The translations under genes were made by a program, and so were the position numbers. A stretch of DNA of 64,000 nucleotides from contig CAZAQV010000011.1 of assembly GCA_964487255.1 (NCBI GenBank), positions 123,268-187,267 of the forward strand, in the 5' to 3' direction. Position 1 is the first letter of the stretch; each line of letters starts with the position of its first letter. Positions 1-7,367 of this stretch are shown in pieces. The notes below the pieces were generated by a model that worked only from the letters and a program-made list of their open reading frames with translations, was not told where the DNA came from and searched no databases. This DNA comes from CAZAQV01 sp964487255 (GTDB taxonomy: Bacteria; Myxococcota_A; Polyangia; Polyangiales; CAZAQV01).

Positions 1-50
1 GTTGTCGGCTGCGGTGCCTGCGCACTTATCCCAGCATAAGCTTACGCGGG

Positions 51-212
51 CTCCTCACCTCCGCCTTGTCTCGCGCTCGCCTTTCAACCGATACCTGGCT
101 GTTTGCCGATGCGGGCGTGCTCAGGCCTGAAACGAATTGAACTCGAACTCCTCGCCTCCGCCTTGTTTCGCGCACGGCTAACAGCCAAGCCCCGGCTGTT
201 TGTCGCTGCGAT
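51..212. repeat. 97-bp-period direct repeat in a gene-free leader region
   Basis: Two imperfect copies of a roughly 65-bp segment lie exactly 97 bp apart. Copy 1 begins at 51 (CTCCTCACCTCCGCCTTG) and copy 2 at 148 (CTCCTCGCCTCCGCCTTG). The GGCTGTTTG words at 97 and 194 keep the same offset. The whole stretch 1-403 holds no convincing gene: the reading frames there are short, of odd composition and mutually overlapping. The region sits downstream of the minus-strand TPR gene. Its nature is unknown; it could be the 3' remnant of a repetitive gene to the left of the window. Confidence 0.6.
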
Positions 213-232
213 TTGGGGGGGTTAAGAGTGGA

Positions 233-260
233 CTGGCGAGCAACCGAAATTGCTCGCCAG
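233..260. other. Perfect 11-bp stem-loop, possible terminator-like hairpin
   Basis: CTGGCGAGCAA and TTGCTCGCCAG are separated by the loop CCGAAA, giving a perfect 11-bp stem. No T-run follows on either strand; a GT-rich stretch follows on the plus strand. It is therefore not a canonical intrinsic terminator, although its position downstream of the TPR gene (stop at 404, minus strand) fits a 3'-end structure. Confidence 0.5.
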
Positions 261-403
261 CCCGTGTGTGTGATGTGTGTGTGTTTCCCAGCGGGAGATC
301 CGCTGAAATCTGTGTGTGCCCTAAGGAGACGCAACCCGCATGCCCGGTCCGCACCTTTCAGTTCTCGGTCGGAATGGGGTTGGGCGGTCACGAGGCGTCC
401 TTC

Positions 404-1231
404 TTATTGCATCGATTTGATGATGGCGCCAACGCGCTTTTTGCCATCAGCATCCTTGGTTCTTCTAATATACTGCTTGTACGCCTTAATGGCTTCTGGG
501 TAGCGCTCAAGCTTGTGTAGGCACGCGCCCAGGTCGTAGAAGGTTTCTGCTTTTTCCTCACCGAGCGAGATCGCCTTCTGGTAGTGCTCGACGGCTTCTT
601 CGTACTGCTCGTTGGCGCGGTACGCCACGGCCAGGTTGAGAGTAAAGTCACTGTTGTCGGGTTCGCGCCGTACCGCGCGCTGCAAAGAGTGGATGGCCTT
701 GTGATACTGGCGGTCTTTGCGGTAGGCGACGCCGGCATTGTTGAGCAGGGTTGCGTCGTCGGGGTTGAGCTTGAGGCCCTGCTCAAGCGCTGCAATCGCC
801 TCCTTCTTCTTGCCTTGCTGACGCAGGGCGGTGCCTAGATTGCCCCAGGAAACGACGTCTTCGGGCTTGAGCTTAACCGCATAGCGCAGGCAGGCTTCAG
901 CATTTTTGTACTCGCCGAGTCGGATCAGCATCGACCCCGCCAAGCCGTGCGCCATCGCGCTTTTGGGCTCGAGGCGAATGACGCCGCGATAGGCCGCAAG
1001 GGCGCCCGCATAGTCGTTTTTCATGCGCAGGAGGGAGCCTTTGGTCATCAGCGCCTGCGCGTGCTTCGGTCGCAGTGCAAGCGCCTTGTTGACCTCGGCC
1101 AGGGCCTTATCGATCTCACCGCTCTCTTTGTGGGCGAGTGCCTTTCGATAGTGTGCTTCGCTGTCGTCGGCCTGCGCGGAAGCCGTGATGAAAAGCAGCG
1201 ATGCCAAGCAAAGCGAGAACGCGATACGCAT
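404..1231 (-). CDS. Exported tetratricopeptide-repeat (TPR) protein
   Basis: 275 residues. The N-terminus is a signal peptide (MRIAFSLCLASLLF..., cleavage expected near residue 21 after AQA). Successive 34-residue TPR units then run almost to the C-terminus, with the usual alternation, for example ALxxxGxxxxAxxxYxxAIxLxP. TPR arrays are protein-protein scaffolds, so a periplasmic assembly or tethering role is inferred; no enzyme domain is present. The frame is open about 80 codons further upstream, but that extension lacks TPR character. I chose ATG 1231 because it begins the signal peptide and has a TATAAT box exactly 6 nt before it. No partner gene is visible, since the downstream 400 bp are empty. 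Confidence 0.85.
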   Translation of the reverse strand: MRIAFSLCLASLLFITASAQADDSEAHYRKALAHKESGEIDKALAEVNKALALRPKHAQALMTKGSLLRMKNDYAGALAAYRGVIRLEPKSAMAHGLAGSMLIRLGEYKNAEACLRYAVKLKPEDVVSWGNLGTALRQQGKKKEAIAALEQGLKLNPDDATLLNNAGVAYRKDRQYHKAIHSLQRAVRREPDNSDFTLNLAVAYRANEQYEEAVEHYQKAISLGEEKAETFYDLGACLHKLERYPEAIKAYKQYIRRTKDADGKKRVGAIIKSMQ

Positions 1232-1237
1232 GCTCCG

Positions 1238-1267
1238 ATTATAACAAAGGCCGCGTCTAGCGACCAA
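1238..1267 (-). promoter_or_regulatory. Sigma-70-type promoter giving a leaderless TPR mRNA
   Basis: On the minus strand, TTGGTC (1262-1267) and TATAAT (1238-1243) are separated by 18 bp. The -10 box ends 6 nt before ATG 1231, so transcription should begin at or next to the start codon. No Shine-Dalgarno would then be in the message. The boxes are seen in the sequence; the start site is inferred. Confidence 0.6.
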
Positions 1268-1286
1268 TGGGGGTGATAGAAGCGGT

Positions 1287-1892
1287 TTAGTCGCCGGTTT
1301 CGATCTTGGTTGACGACAAGCGTGGCCTCGACCAGCCCCCGGAACGTACGAGTAGGTGGGCGAAGCCCGACAACACCAACGCATGCTGAATGGTCCCGTC
1401 AGCAATCTTGTCTGGAATCTCAGACAGGGGCACCTCTTCGGCATCGATGATTTCCGTGCCGTCGGGTGTCGGGGTATCAACTCGTCTTGCGTCGAGCGCC
1501 AGCCAGGTCGAACATCGATTGTTCATGATGGCTGGATTGGGCAAGACATCGCCGAGCTTGATCCAAGTGTCGGCCTCGTAGCCGGTCTCTTCGCGCAGCT
1601 CGCGTACGCATGCTGCCCCATGTGTCTCACCAGGGTCGACGATGCCGCCAGGTATCTCAAGGGTGACCTCTTCGATGCCGTGCCGATACTGACGTACGAG
1701 CACCACACGATCAGATTCAGTGAGTGCGATGACGTTGACGAAGTCTTCGGATTCGATGACGGAAAATCGACGCGCTGACTCGATCGCGGGATGTGAGGCA
1801 AGCTGCCTACGCGTGCGAAAGATACCAAAGTCCTGCGCTTGCCCGCGGTCGAGCACCTTCCATCGCAGTCCATCGTCGGCCTTGTCGGTCAT
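1287..1892 (-). CDS. Nudix hydrolase (ADP-ribose pyrophosphatase-like)
   Basis: 201 residues. The Nudix box Gx5Ex7REUxEExGU is complete at residues 83-105: G83, E89, then RELREETGY. The preceding LVRQYRHGIEEVTLEIPGG segment is typical of the ADP-sugar pyrophosphatase branch (NudF/ADPRase-like), which hydrolyses nucleoside-diphosphate sugars with Mg2+ bound by the box glutamates. The exact substrate cannot be fixed from sequence. A -10-like TAGGCT (1900-1905) lies 7 nt before the ATG, suggesting a leaderless message. It lies between the PPK2 gene (48 bp upstream on the same strand) and the TPR gene, so this is a small nucleotide and polyphosphate neighbourhood. Confidence 0.88.
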   Translation of the reverse strand: MTDKADDGLRWKVLDRGQAQDFGIFRTRRQLASHPAIESARRFSVIESEDFVNVIALTESDRVVLVRQYRHGIEEVTLEIPGGIVDPGETHGAACVRELREETGYEADTWIKLGDVLPNPAIMNNRCSTWLALDARRVDTPTPDGTEIIDAEEVPLSEIPDKIADGTIQHALVLSGFAHLLVRSGGWSRPRLSSTKIETGD

Positions 1893-1940
1893 CGTCTAAA
1901 GCCTAACGTATCCGCGGTAGATTTCATCCGCAATCGCCAG

Positions 1941-2813
1941 CTAGTCTTTGAGCTGCCTGAGTAGGTCTTTTTCGGCTTCCTTCATTTTGGCACGGCCGTC
2001 ATCGTCGACGCTTGGGTACTTCAGCGGCAGGCCCTTGATGGCGTCGCGGACGATGCGCGCGACGGTGAGGCGCATGTACGGTTTGTCGTCTGCGGGAATT
2101 GCATGCCACGGAGCGCCGTCACGCGAGGTTTCTCGTAACGTCTGTTGATAGGCGCTCATGTAGTCGTCCCAACGCTCTCGCTCAGCGAGGTCTGCAGGGT
2201 TGAACTTCCAGTTCGAATTAGGTTCGCGAATGCGGTCCAAAAAGCGCTCGGCTTGTGCTTCGCGAGAAACATGGAGGAAGAACTTGAGAATTGTCGTTCC
2301 GTTCTCGGCAAGGTGCGACTCCCAACGACGAATCGAGCGAAAGCGTGAGCGCCAAAAGTCATCGTTGATCTTGTCGTGCGTCAACTTCTGGTATTCGAGC
2401 AGCTCCGGATGCACGCGTACGACCAGCGTCTCTTCATAGTGGCTGCGGTTAAAGACGCCGATGTAGCCGCGCGCAGGTGCGGCGAGTTGGGCGCGCCACA
2501 AAAAGTCGTGAGACAGTTCTCGTGCCGAAGGTTTTTTGAATGAGTGAACGATGCAGCCGGCGGGGTTCACGCCGCGAAAGACGTGCCGAATCGTGCTGTC
2601 TTTGCCGGCGGCGTCCATCGCTTGGAAAACCGCCAGGACCGCGTGACGTCCATCGGCATACAGCTGGCGCTGTAACTCGTACAGTTCGTCGCGAAGCGCC
2701 TTGAGCTCTTTCTTTGCCTTCTTGCCGGTTAGGCCGTCTTTGGGCGGTTTTGTCGGCGCATTTTTGAGCTTGAACGAGCCGTCGTACGAAACGAGATATG
2801 GACGTTTCCCCAT
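1941..2813 (-). CDS. ppk2: Polyphosphate kinase 2 family protein
   Basis: 290 residues, the usual length for single-domain PPK2. Walker A AMDAAGKDST is at residues 65-74. The Walker B region GYIGVFNRSHYEE is at 116-128, and the lid motif RREW appears here as RRWES further on. PPK2 enzymes transfer phosphate between polyphosphate and nucleotides (NDP or NMP to NTP or NDP) in the cytoplasm. The N-terminal ~50 residues with a basic KKAKKELKALRDELYELQ helix are typical of the short (class III-like) enzymes, but class and nucleotide preference are inference. TAAGAC (2820-2825) ends 6 nt before the ATG, a leaderless-type arrangement. A palindromic repeat element (2832-2912) sits directly upstream. 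Confidence 0.9.
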   Translation of the reverse strand: MGKRPYLVSYDGSFKLKNAPTKPPKDGLTGKKAKKELKALRDELYELQRQLYADGRHAVLAVFQAMDAAGKDSTIRHVFRGVNPAGCIVHSFKKPSARELSHDFLWRAQLAAPARGYIGVFNRSHYEETLVVRVHPELLEYQKLTHDKINDDFWRSRFRSIRRWESHLAENGTTILKFFLHVSREAQAERFLDRIREPNSNWKFNPADLAERERWDDYMSAYQQTLRETSRDGAPWHAIPADDKPYMRLTVARIVRDAIKGLPLKYPSVDDDGRAKMKEAEKDLLRQLKD

Positions 2814-2831
2814 CCGGCGGTCTTAGCATGC

Positions 2832-2912
2832 TCCGTGATGAGCGTGCGGAGCCAAAGGAACCGGATTTGCTATTTGCAAATCCATGGTTGCGACGCGGAG
2901 CCGTGAAGAACC
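2832..2912. repeat. Palindromic intergenic repeat, copy A
   Basis: About 80 bp centred on GGATTTGC-tattt-GCAAATCC (2863-2883, perfect 8-bp arms). It is flanked by GATGAGCGTGCGGAGCCAAAG on one side and GCGACGCGGAGCCGTGAAGAACC on the other. It is the reverse complement of the copies near 37.8 and 47.8 kb and close to the tandem pair near 63.8 kb. It occupies the gap between ppk2 and the NlpC/P60 gene. No transposase is nearby, so it resembles a REP/BIME-like non-autonomous element. Confidence 0.75.
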
Positions 2913-2918
2913 AGGAAA

Positions 2919-5900
2919 TTACCTGGCGGGGCGTTCGCGGGCTTCGAACCACGTCCGATACTTCTGCATCTTCTTTTGCTGGCTCTCGGGGGCGCGGCGG
3001 ACGCAGCTGGCGTGCTCTTCGGAGTTGATTGGAGCACCCCAGCGAACCTCGACGCAGTCATTGGGGTTGTAGGCCACTTCGAACGCCTTTGAGCGCTCAG
3101 CGATGTCGGCTAGGCGTAGCTCTTGAAGTTTGCCATCGCTGCGCGTGTACGTGTAGCGCCTGGCTGCGAGCAACAACCCGAGCCGCTCTCGAAGCGTGGC
3201 CTCTGTTTTCTTTGCTTCAACCTTCGAGACGCCGAACCGTGCAGGTGTTTTCGCGACTTGCTGGGGAAAGTGTAGGACGGCATCGAGCGAGATGAGTAAA
3301 CGAAGGTCACGCGCCGGGGTGGAGTAGTCTTCCCACGGCCCCTCTGTTTCGAAAATGTCGTGGCCGCTTGGCATCTCGATGACCGACCAGTCGTTTTCTT
3401 TCATGAAAGTCAGACCGTTTTGCACGGATACCATTCGCCGTTTGACCGATTCGTCGAGTGCGTCGACGAGGGTCGTCATGTACACGACCGGGTCGAGGGG
3501 GCGCGGGTTGATGAGGCCTTCCATCTTCGCGTAGAAGGCGTCGCGCGTGAGCTGGTACTGCTGCAATGAAAATCGGGGGAAAGAACGCGTTTCGGCGAGC
3601 GTTTCGTTGTCCAGCGCGACAAGCCTGCTTTCGTCTTCCTCGTCTTGGGCGAGAGGTCGCCAGCGCTTGAAACCCGCGCCGACGTCGTCGGTCTTGGGTG
3701 TGAACAGGAACGTGCCACGCCAAAAACGCCGTCGGCCGATCGTTCCGTCGGGCTGGGCGTCTGCGCCCACCAGAACGCCGTAGCTGGTCGCGGTTTGTGG
3801 CCACCACTTGGCCACGATGAGCAAGTGGCCGTATGGGTCCGCGAAGACCGTCCCAGGTTTGAGAGCCTCGCGCGTAAGCGCAACCGGGTACACGTCGGTC
3901 GCCTCGGCCTTCGGGTGGGTGCGCGCACTGGCGGAGTGCACCCCGGACGCGAGGCGCCTCGAAAACAGCTTGAACGCCTCCATGTCGCTGAGGGCGTTAT
4001 TGCGCTCCAGAGCCTTGTCGTACGCGCTGTCCGTTTCAGCCGAGGGCTGCTCGTGCGTGACGAAGAGAGGCTCTCGATTGGTATGCAGCTCGTTGCACGC
4101 CGGCGGCGTGCCGGCTTTGCCGCGCGAACATCGACGATAGCCGAATGGCAAGCGCATCTTCCATGCGAAGTATGCGCGTAGGAAGTAGGGAAGGTCGGCG
4201 CAGTCGGGGCCGAGCTCAAGCGCATCGTCTTCCCCTTGACCCAGGTGGTTGTGCAAGAGGTTGCGTTTTGGATCGCGCAGAAGCGTATGCAGGTCCGGCC
4301 AGGTTGAGTCGGAGTCTTTGGGCTCATCGAACAGGCGTTCGACAAACGCTGCGTAGAGGTTCTCTGTATCTTGCTCCCACTTCCAACTGTCGGGCCAAGC
4401 CCCGAGCGTTCTTGGCTTGGCCGGACTGTACGGCTCGACCTCGCTGGCATAGCGCTGCACATTGAAACGCTCGCAGCTAAGAACCGACTCGCCGTCGGCG
4501 ACGAGTGCTGCCCAACGTCCCTTGCTCGGCTTTTCGAGTGTGGCGACGAAGGTGAAAGGTGGACCTCCGAGAACCTCGGTGGGCGGCTTGTGCCAGTTGC
4601 CCTGTGGGTCGCGAAGGAAGAGTTCTGCGTAGCCGGGTGACGCGTCGAACGTTGCGATGACGCGTGCGTTCGACTCGGCGTTGGGCGGCGTCGGAGAGCG
4701 GAAGATTGCAGTCGAGAGCTTATCTTGGCAGGCGCGAGCACGGCCCCGGGTGAGCTTTTCCCAGGCCTCGGTCTGCATCACCGCGGGGCGCACGATCGCT
4801 GCGCCGCGCATCGCCTCTGACGGGGGGCCACCGAAGACCGTCAGCATCGTGATGCGCTCAAGGAACGACTTGCGCGAGCTCTGCGCACCGAGCGTCAGGT
4901 CGCTTACGGCGACGCGGTCTGCACGTACCGTAATGTCCGAGCCGTCGGCGGGGCAGCGTTCCAGGTATTCGGAGAAGGCATGAATGGCCATGGGCTCGCC
5001 GGCGTCGTTCTCGCCTAGGTAGAGCATGATGTGGCCCGGAAAGTGGATGAGCACGGCGCCGTCTTTGGCTGCCTGTTTGAGAAGCACTTTGCGGTCTCTC
5101 GGGTTTTCGACACCGTCGAAGGAAACGCTGTAGCTGCCAGCGAGCGCTTGCCGGCCCGAATGCCGTGGTAGCTCAAGGCCGAAGGGATCAAAAACGTCCA
5201 TCACGAAGCGCGAGCAATCCTGCGCCCCACCGCGACCGCCCCAACCGTAGGGTTGGCCCAGATAGCTGAATGCTTGTTCGATGAGCGCCCGGTAAGTGAG
5301 GCGCTTGGGTTCAGCGGCAGCGTTCTTTGTCTTGCGTGGCTTCTTTTCGAAGGCATCGAGTTTTGCATTCACGTCGACCCAGCCCATGGTGTAGGCCGTG
5401 CGCGCAAGGTACATGTCGTTCCAGCGCGCCAGTAACTGAATGCGCTCCCCAGCGCGAACGGTGCTGCAACTGTTGCGGTCGAATGCTTCGTCGACGGGCG
5501 CCTTATAGAGCCCGCCGGGGCGCGGCCCACAGCGCAGCGGGATGTTTTCCGCCGCGCGATGGTCCTTGACCGACAAAGCGGGAAACGTGTCGGGTAACGT
5601 GAATGCGTTTAGTTCGTCGCCCTCGAGTGGCTTGCCGTTGCGGTCGACATAGGTCTTGTTGTCCAGCTTCTCGCGCATGTAGGTGATGCGCGTCTCGACC
5701 TGTTTCTTCACGAACGCTTCGTCGGGCGGCGCGTCGAGATCCGCGCGCCCCAGAGGCTCGTCTTCGACGCTGCGTTGGAGTGAAAGGTTGTGCCGGGCCA
5801 CCTGTTCGGGCGTGAGCAGCACCCGGTCGGGCGCCGGGTGCCGTTTGACCCAAAAGTCGGCCGTCCGATGGGCCTCGCGAACCCCTGGTAGGGGGTCGGG

Positions 5901-6050
5901 AGCCGGCTTCTGCGGCTCGCAGGTGGGTGGCCCTTTTTCGGATTGAGGGCCGGTGCCTGGGTCGTTCGTGGCATCCTTGCCGGGACCACACGCCCCCATC
6001 GCGAGCGTTCCCCCGAGTAGGAGCACTAAACACCGGCACGCGGAGGTCAT
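2919..6050 (-). CDS. Large NlpC/P60-domain lipoprotein
   Basis: 1043 residues. The N-terminus is a lipoprotein signal (LAMGAC, Cys near residue 21). An SH3-like stretch follows (around residues 190-230, AGERIQLLARWNDMYLA). A papain-like NlpC/P60 domain then follows (about 260-365): YLGQPYGWGGRGG, catalytic Cys in QDCSRF near residue 277, and His in PGHIMLYLG near 340. These enzymes cleave peptide cross-links in peptidoglycan; membrane anchoring and periplasmic action are inferred. The remaining ~650 residues match nothing I recognise and contain several Cys-rich patches (about 650-690) that may be disulphide-bonded. It is much longer than usual NlpC/P60 proteins (150-450 residues). TAAGCT ends 7 nt before the ATG, preceded 17 bp upstream by TTTGGC, so the mRNA may be leaderless. 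There is no operon partner. Confidence 0.83.
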   Translation of the reverse strand: MTSACRCLVLLLGGTLAMGACGPGKDATNDPGTGPQSEKGPPTCEPQKPAPDPLPGVREAHRTADFWVKRHPAPDRVLLTPEQVARHNLSLQRSVEDEPLGRADLDAPPDEAFVKKQVETRITYMREKLDNKTYVDRNGKPLEGDELNAFTLPDTFPALSVKDHRAAENIPLRCGPRPGGLYKAPVDEAFDRNSCSTVRAGERIQLLARWNDMYLARTAYTMGWVDVNAKLDAFEKKPRKTKNAAAEPKRLTYRALIEQAFSYLGQPYGWGGRGGAQDCSRFVMDVFDPFGLELPRHSGRQALAGSYSVSFDGVENPRDRKVLLKQAAKDGAVLIHFPGHIMLYLGENDAGEPMAIHAFSEYLERCPADGSDITVRADRVAVSDLTLGAQSSRKSFLERITMLTVFGGPPSEAMRGAAIVRPAVMQTEAWEKLTRGRARACQDKLSTAIFRSPTPPNAESNARVIATFDASPGYAELFLRDPQGNWHKPPTEVLGGPPFTFVATLEKPSKGRWAALVADGESVLSCERFNVQRYASEVEPYSPAKPRTLGAWPDSWKWEQDTENLYAAFVERLFDEPKDSDSTWPDLHTLLRDPKRNLLHNHLGQGEDDALELGPDCADLPYFLRAYFAWKMRLPFGYRRCSRGKAGTPPACNELHTNREPLFVTHEQPSAETDSAYDKALERNNALSDMEAFKLFSRRLASGVHSASARTHPKAEATDVYPVALTREALKPGTVFADPYGHLLIVAKWWPQTATSYGVLVGADAQPDGTIGRRRFWRGTFLFTPKTDDVGAGFKRWRPLAQDEEDESRLVALDNETLAETRSFPRFSLQQYQLTRDAFYAKMEGLINPRPLDPVVYMTTLVDALDESVKRRMVSVQNGLTFMKENDWSVIEMPSGHDIFETEGPWEDYSTPARDLRLLISLDAVLHFPQQVAKTPARFGVSKVEAKKTEATLRERLGLLLAARRYTYTRSDGKLQELRLADIAERSKAFEVAYNPNDCVEVRWGAPINSEEHASCVRRAPESQQKKMQKYRTWFEARERPAR

Positions 6051-6064
6051 GAGGCGCAGCTTAC

Positions 6065-6100
6065 TCGTGATGGGCGCGGAGCCAAAACAAGCCGATTCAC
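6065..6100. repeat. Degraded half-copy of the palindromic repeat
   Basis: CGTGATGGGCGCGGAGCCAAAACAAGCCGATT resembles the left half of the 2832-2912 element, with small gaps. The central palindrome is lost: GATTCACC stands where GATTTGC would be expected. It lies in the 120-bp divergent gap between the NlpC/P60 lipoprotein and the RND adaptor. Confidence 0.4.
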
Positions 6101-6170
6101 CACTGGAAAAGGCGTCCGGTCAGCACTAGATTGCCGGGGACGTGCCCGCTGGCTCGGGGGAACGAAAAAG

Positions 6171-7358
6171 ATGAGACAATTTCCTGCCATTTCCATCCTT
6201 CTTCTTTGCAGTAGCATCGGCTGCTCCGAGGGGGAGGCTCAACATGGCGAAGCCGCAACCGCCACGGAGGAATCCACCCAAGCGAGGGCCGATCGCACTC
6301 AAAAGGCGGCGGGTGCCGTCGTGCGCGTCGAGACGGCGACCGTCGATAAATCGGACGCAAAACTCGAACTGGTGCTGCCCGGTGAGATCGAAGGTGCGAA
6401 AGACGCACGCTTGGCTGCGGCCATGGGTGGGTTCGTCGAGGCGGTTGCGGTCGAAAACGGGCAAAGCGTCAAAAAAGGGCAGACGCTTTTGCGGGTCGAC
6501 TCGGCTACGCACCGCGCGCGCCTGTCACAAGCGAGCGTCGAACTGCGCGCTGCCAAGCGTGAACTTGAGCGTGCCCAGGCCATGAAAGACGTTATTGCGG
6601 GACAACAGCTCGACAACGCACAGTCGCGTTTGGCTGCGGCGCAGGCTGCGGTTGCAAGCGCCCGCGTCAATGTCAGTCGCTCGGTCATCACGGCGCCCTT
6701 TTCCGGCACCATCGCCGGACTTGATGTGGACGAAGGTGAGGTCGCAGCCCCTGGTGTTCCGCTCGTTCGCGTGGTCAAACTCGACGAAATCAAGGTGACG
6801 ATTTCAGTTTCGGATCGCGAGGTGGTTGCGCTCAAAGAAGGCATGGCGGTGACGGTTTCGACGAGCGCCAGCGCCAAGCAGGTCAAGGGTGAAATCTCGC
6901 ACATCAATCCTGCCGCAGACCCACGTACGCGCGCGTTCGAAGTGGAGGTGAGCGCACCCAACCCGGATCGTTCCCTGCTTCCTGGCATGATCGCGCAGGT
7001 GCGAATCGCCGAGAACGTCGCTAGCAAAGAGTTGGTTATTCCGCAGGACTGGATCGTCACCAAGCTCAATGACCTCGGCGTGTTCACGGTGGTCGATGGC
7101 CAGGCGAAGTGGAAGTCCTTGGACCTCGGACGTGTCGTTCGCAATCAAGTTGTTGTGAAGGGCGGATTGACGAGCTCCGATGAAGTTGTCACGCGCGGCC
7201 AACGCCAACTGAGCGAGGGCGACCAAGTGCTCGTCGCCAGAAAGGGCGTGTGCTGCACGGACGGCCGAGTGGTGTACGCCTCGGCCAGTTCCGAAGCGAT
7301 GCCGAGCGAGTCGCAGCCCAGTGAACGGCAGGCGTCGGCGACTGGGCAAAAAGAGTAG
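6171..7358 (+). CDS. RND efflux periplasmic adaptor (HlyD/MFP family)
   Basis: 395 residues. The signal sequence ends in SSIGC, so it is probably a lipoprotein, although the -3 position is atypical. The family order follows: beta-barrel start ELVLPGEIEGAKDARLAA, lipoyl/biotinyl half GFVEAVAVENGQSVKKGQTLLRVDS, a coiled-coil hairpin (about residues 115-165), second lipoyl half VSRSVITAPFSGTIAGLDVDEGE, then barrel and membrane-proximal domains. It bridges the inner-membrane RND pump to an outer-membrane channel. The C-terminal ~40 residues carry a CC pair and a Ser/Gln-rich tail that is not conserved. GGGGGA lies upstream of the ATG as a ribosome site. The pump gene follows after 9 bp; no TolC-type channel gene is in the window. 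Confidence 0.9.
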   Translation: MRQFPAISILLLCSSIGCSEGEAQHGEAATATEESTQARADRTQKAAGAVVRVETATVDKSDAKLELVLPGEIEGAKDARLAAAMGGFVEAVAVENGQSVKKGQTLLRVDSATHRARLSQASVELRAAKRELERAQAMKDVIAGQQLDNAQSRLAAAQAAVASARVNVSRSVITAPFSGTIAGLDVDEGEVAAPGVPLVRVVKLDEIKVTISVSDREVVALKEGMAVTVSTSASAKQVKGEISHINPAADPRTRAFEVEVSAPNPDRSLLPGMIAQVRIAENVASKELVIPQDWIVTKLNDLGVFTVVDGQAKWKSLDLGRVVRNQVVVKGGLTSSDEVVTRGQRQLSEGDQVLVARKGVCCTDGRVVYASASSEAMPSESQPSERQASATGQKE

Positions 7359-7367
7359 AGGTCCACC

